From positions 24,954,930 through 25,018,929 of the forward strand of contig CM057835.1 in the NCBI GenBank assembly GCA_030068075.1: 64,000 nucleotides of DNA, written 5' to 3'. The position numbers and the translations under genes are program-made. Origin of the DNA: Paguma larvata. Taxonomy: Eukaryota > Chordata > Mammalia > Carnivora > Viverridae. The notes below the pieces were generated by a model. The model was not told the origin of the DNA. It made no database searches and saw only the letters and a program-made list of their open reading frames with translations. Positions 61,444 to 64,000 of the stretch are shown here, piece after piece (position 1 is the first letter of the stretch; each line of letters opens with the position of its first letter).

Positions 61444-61694
61444 TTTTTTAATGTTTATTTATGTTGAGAGAGAGAGAGTGTGTGTGGGTGCATGCACAAG
61501 TGGGAGAGGGGCAGAGAGGGAGGGAGGGAGGGAGGGAGAGAGAGAGAGGGAGAGAGAGAGAAAATCCCAAGTAGACTCCCTGTGGTCAGTATGGAGCCTG
61601 ATGCAGGCAGGGCTGGATCCCACCACCATGAAATCATGACCTGAGCTGAAATCAAGAGTGGAAAGCTCAACTGCCTGAGCCACCCAGGTGCCCC
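61444..61694 (-). mobile_element. Felid SINE with expanded GGGA/GA tract
   Basis: AATGTTTATTTATGTTGAGAG, then a TG-rich variant and a purine tract near 61510-61561 longer than in the other copies. The head complement ends GAGCCACCCAGGTGCCCC. It is half of a head-to-head SINE pair. Confidence 0.9.
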
Positions 61695-61726
61695 TAACCT
61701 TTTCCTTTTTAAAATATGGCTGCTAG

Positions 61727-61942
61727 AGACACGGGGGTGGCTGAGTTGGTTAAGCCTCTGACTCTTGATCGGCTCAGGTCATCATCTCAAGGTCGTGCCC
61801 CATGTTGGGTTCAGTGCTGGGTATACAGCCTGCTTCAGATTCTCTCTCTCCCTCTCCCTCTGCCCCTTTTCCCCCACACACTTGTGCTCATGCTCTCTCT
61901 CTCTTTCTCTCTCTCTCTCTCAAAAATAAAAAAAATGAAAAG
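61727..61942 (+). mobile_element. Felid SINE, plus, diverged
   Basis: The head is degraded (ACGGGGGTGGCTGAGTTGG). It is followed by GGCTCAGGTCATCATCTCA, a long CT-rich region and a CAAAAATAAAAAAAATG tail. It lies 32 bp from the opposite-strand SINE at 61444-61694. Confidence 0.87.
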
Positions 61943-62229
61943 GAAAGTTTAAATTAAAGAATATGTTTCATTTATCTCAATGTATCCAAAACATGATCGC
62001 TTCCACAGGTAATTCATATAAAACATCATTAATGAGATTTTTTTATATTCTTCTTTCCATACTGAGTTTTTGGAAACTACTTAGAGCACATGTCAGCTTG
62101 GACCAGCCACACTTCAGGTGCTTCAGACATATGTGACTCGCGGCCATCCTATTGGCTGGCGCGACTCAAGGGAAACGGCGGGGCAGCATTCCCGAGCAAG
62201 TGTGCCCTCACACCCATGTTTGGCTCATC

Positions 62230-62620
62230 TCTGTTCTGCACTGCAGACTGCAATTCCCAGGCTCCCGGGGCAGCTGGCTTCTATCTGGGTTTGGCCACTG
62301 GGAGACAGGAAACAGGGAGAAACCAAGGCACTTCTCCCCTCTCTATACCTCAGGTGACAACCAGCAGTGACTGGGACTCCCTCATGGCTCCGGACCTCAC
62401 CAGAAAGGCTTTCTGGGCATGACCCTGACCCCTGGGCTCTGGCAACACCATCTCCTCCCTTTGTGCCTCAGGGCTGGAGGCGGCGTTGGCTTCCAACAAC
62501 TGCTGATCTCTGGGTTATTTAGGGTCTCAGCTCTTTTGTCATCTGGGTAGCCAACCGCCTGGATTAAATTCTCTCTCTCTCTGGATATTTGCAGTCTCAA
62601 AGCATCTCCTCCCAAGAGAT
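62230..62620. mobile_element. Possible L1 3'UTR remnant
   Basis: CTGCAATTCCCAGGCTCCC, CAGCTGGCTTCTATCTGGGT and GGATTAAATTCTCTCTCTCT are reminiscent of old L1 3'UTRs. Assignment is tentative. Confidence 0.3.
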
Positions 62621-62685
62621 TCATTAATTATATTAATTATTAGTTATAATAAATATATTATATTTGTTAATTAATTATAGCAAGG
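62615..62685. repeat. AT-rich, self-complementary tract
   Basis: Almost pure A/T with repeated ATTAATTA words on both arms around a TAATAAATATATTATA centre. Capable of hairpin or cruciform pairing. Confidence 0.75.
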
Positions 62686-63154
62686 GAAATGAGAAATCCA
62701 TCAGACACCACCTTAACCAAGAGATGGAGGGATAGCATTGCCCATCGCGAAGCATATCATCATCATGGACTTCCTGGTACGACGTGCTGAAAAGGGCACA
62801 TCACTTGTGAGGTGTTCTCGTCAAAAATGCACAACCTCAATCTAAGCAGGAGGAAACATCAGGAATCCCAAATAGATGAACTTTCTATGAAACAAGGAAC
62901 CAGCTCTCTTCAAGTCAAGGTCACAGAAGACAAGACCCAGGAAGTGTCATGGATTGGAGGAGAATAAGCAGATATGACAGCTAGATGCAAATTCAGATCT
63001 TGGAACAGAGAAAGGACATTCATGGGAAAACTGGTGAAATCTGTATAAAGTCTCACTATACCAATGCCAAGTCCTTAGTTCTCATTATGGTAGTGTGGTT
63101 ATGTAAGGTGTTCATATTAGGGGAAGGTGCATGGGAACACCCTATCCTATTGTT

Positions 63155-63372
63155 AATTTTTTTAATGTTTATTTATTTTTGAGAGAGAGAGAGACAGAGC
63201 AAGAGCAGGAGAGGGGCAGAGAAAGAGAGAGAGGGAGACACAGAATCGGAAGCGGGCTCCAGGCTCTGAGGTATCAGCACAGAGCCTGACGCAGGGCTCA
63301 AATTCACAAACTGTGAGATCATGACCTGAGCCGAAGTCAGATGCTTAACCGACTGAGTCACCCAGGCGCCCC
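63155..63372 (-). mobile_element. Felid SINE, minus, near consensus
   Basis: TTTTTTTAATGTTTATTTATTTTTGAGAG-type tail complement (read in two parts), GA-rich segment, CGGAAGCGGGCTCCAGGC, and a head complement ending GTCACCCAGGCGCCCC. No convincing target duplication was identified. Confidence 0.92.
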
Positions 63373-64000
63373 GAACCTCTACTATTTTTATAGCTCTGCC
63401 TCAAGTTTAACTAAAATAATTTCAGAATAAGAAATAATACATATATGTACATATACACACATATTTTTGAATAAGATATGCATACACACAAATGCATGGA
63501 TATATTTGTATAAAATGTTGAAACTACTATGAAAGCAACCCCTCTCCTTTATATACTTGCAGTGGTTCCTCCATTCCTGGTTGGGACCCGGCTGACAGGG
63601 CAGGGGACGGCCAAGGCAATGCAGCGACTCCTGGCTGGGGAGATCCCGCACCCCTCATTCCACACCTAGGACAGCCTCGCAGGGAAAGTCTTCCCCCCAT
63701 TCCAGGTGTCCCAAACACTTCGCCCCCCGCTGCACAGCACTGATGTGACGTCTCATAGAACAGTGACCTGTGGGTAGGCACACCTCCTCCTGGGCTTGGC
63801 GAGGCAGGGAAGGGAGCCTCCATGGCTTCCCCTGAAAAGCAACCGGAAGAGAAGGCTGGGACTTCGAGCGATGCCTGATGCAACCCTACTCCCTGGCCAG
63901 GCTTTTCTGAGAGCAGCTCCAAGCTCTGGTGAGACGGCTCTGCTTTGTCAAAGTCATCCTGAACTTGGTATCTGCCAACCAGAAGCATTTCCTAGGTGCT

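Larger units (their letters stand above)
1..64000 (-). other. CTIF: CTIF gene locus, partial (both ends outside the window)
   Basis: Four consecutive exons on the minus strand translate to contiguous CTIF sequence, so the whole window is transcribed territory of this gene. Transcription runs from high to low coordinates. CTIF binds the nuclear cap-binding complex (CBP80) and eIF3g to recruit the 40S subunit in the pioneer round of translation. It is also reported in replication-dependent histone mRNA translation and in aggresome delivery of misfolded polypeptides. Those roles are established knowledge; the sequence shows only exon identity. The N-terminal start exon and the C-terminal MIF4G exons are not visible here. 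Introns are large, in keeping with the several-hundred-kb human gene at 18q21. Confidence 0.93.
60333..64000 (-). other. CTIF intron upstream of exon A (partial)
   Basis: The preceding CTIF residues in human (ending TQSHISQ) have no counterpart between exon A and the window edge, so the upstream exon lies beyond 64000. The visible part holds a MIR fragment, three SINEs, a possible L1 3'UTR and an AT-rich tract. Confidence 0.85.

Noticed and set aside
3799..63372. tRNA-like A-box/B-box segments in the 13 SINE copies
   Set aside because: They are SINE heads derived from tRNA-Lys, with no complete cloverleaf or anticodon context. Not tRNA genes.
63933..63988. Minus-strand peptide GRYQVQDDFDKAEP near the window edge, recalling the EYQVQ motif of the CTIF N-terminus
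   Set aside because: Only four residues agree. The following residues differ completely from CTIF and no splice acceptor fits at the point where similarity would start.
1..64000. CRISPR arrays, operons, bacterial terminators or mobile genomic islands
   Set aside because: The sequence is clearly mammalian. The repeats are transposon copies and microsatellites, with no regularly spaced direct repeats.

Overview
The window is mammalian nuclear DNA, most likely from a cat (Felidae) or close feliform relative. It holds 13 recognisable copies of the carnivore tRNA-Lys-derived SINE. Their heads read GGGGCGCCTGGGTGGCTCAG followed by a GTCGGTTAAGCGTCCGACTTCGG-type segment, the form I associate with felid SINEC_Fc. 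Older layers (MIR, L1M-type LINE, MaLR and ERVL LTRs, Tigger and hAT-Charlie DNA transposons) and microsatellites are normal for a eutherian intron. There are no operons, ribosome binding sites or compact ORF layout, so nearly all computed ORFs are chance.

One gene is supported: CTIF (CBP80/20-dependent translation initiation factor, KIAA0427), on the minus strand across the whole window. Four consecutive internal coding exons were found from their translations and GT-AG splice sites: 60261-60332 (72 bp), 39770-39843 (74 bp), 38418-38522 (105 bp) and 32718-32793 (76 bp). Joined, they give one open frame of 109 codons, about residues 61-169 of the roughly 598-residue human protein as I recall it. 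Start-codon exons lie beyond base 64000. The basic linker and MIF4G exons lie below base 1. I found neither in the window.

Layout: 60333-64000 is intron with three SINEs, two of them an inverted pair. 39844-60260 is a 20.4-kb intron rich in L1, MaLR and SINE insertions. 38523-39769 and 32794-38417 are the short introns of the exon cluster; the second contains an L1 split by an ERVL LTR. 1-32717 is part of a long intron with SINEs, MIRs, MER elements, a Tigger fossil, three dinucleotide repeats and a 13-unit ATTCT repeat.

CTIF acts in cap-binding-complex-dependent (pioneer) translation and in quality control of misfolded polypeptides. The exons here cover part of its N-terminal, non-MIF4G half. 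I found no undescribed biological system. The most checkable observations are a 927-bp ORF running in frame through exon 32718-32793, frame-preserving exon sizes, two perfect CTCF-core matches plus one near-match on a splice acceptor, a G-rich 29-bp tandem duplication on the transcript strand, and two head-to-head SINE pairs able to fold into double-stranded RNA.
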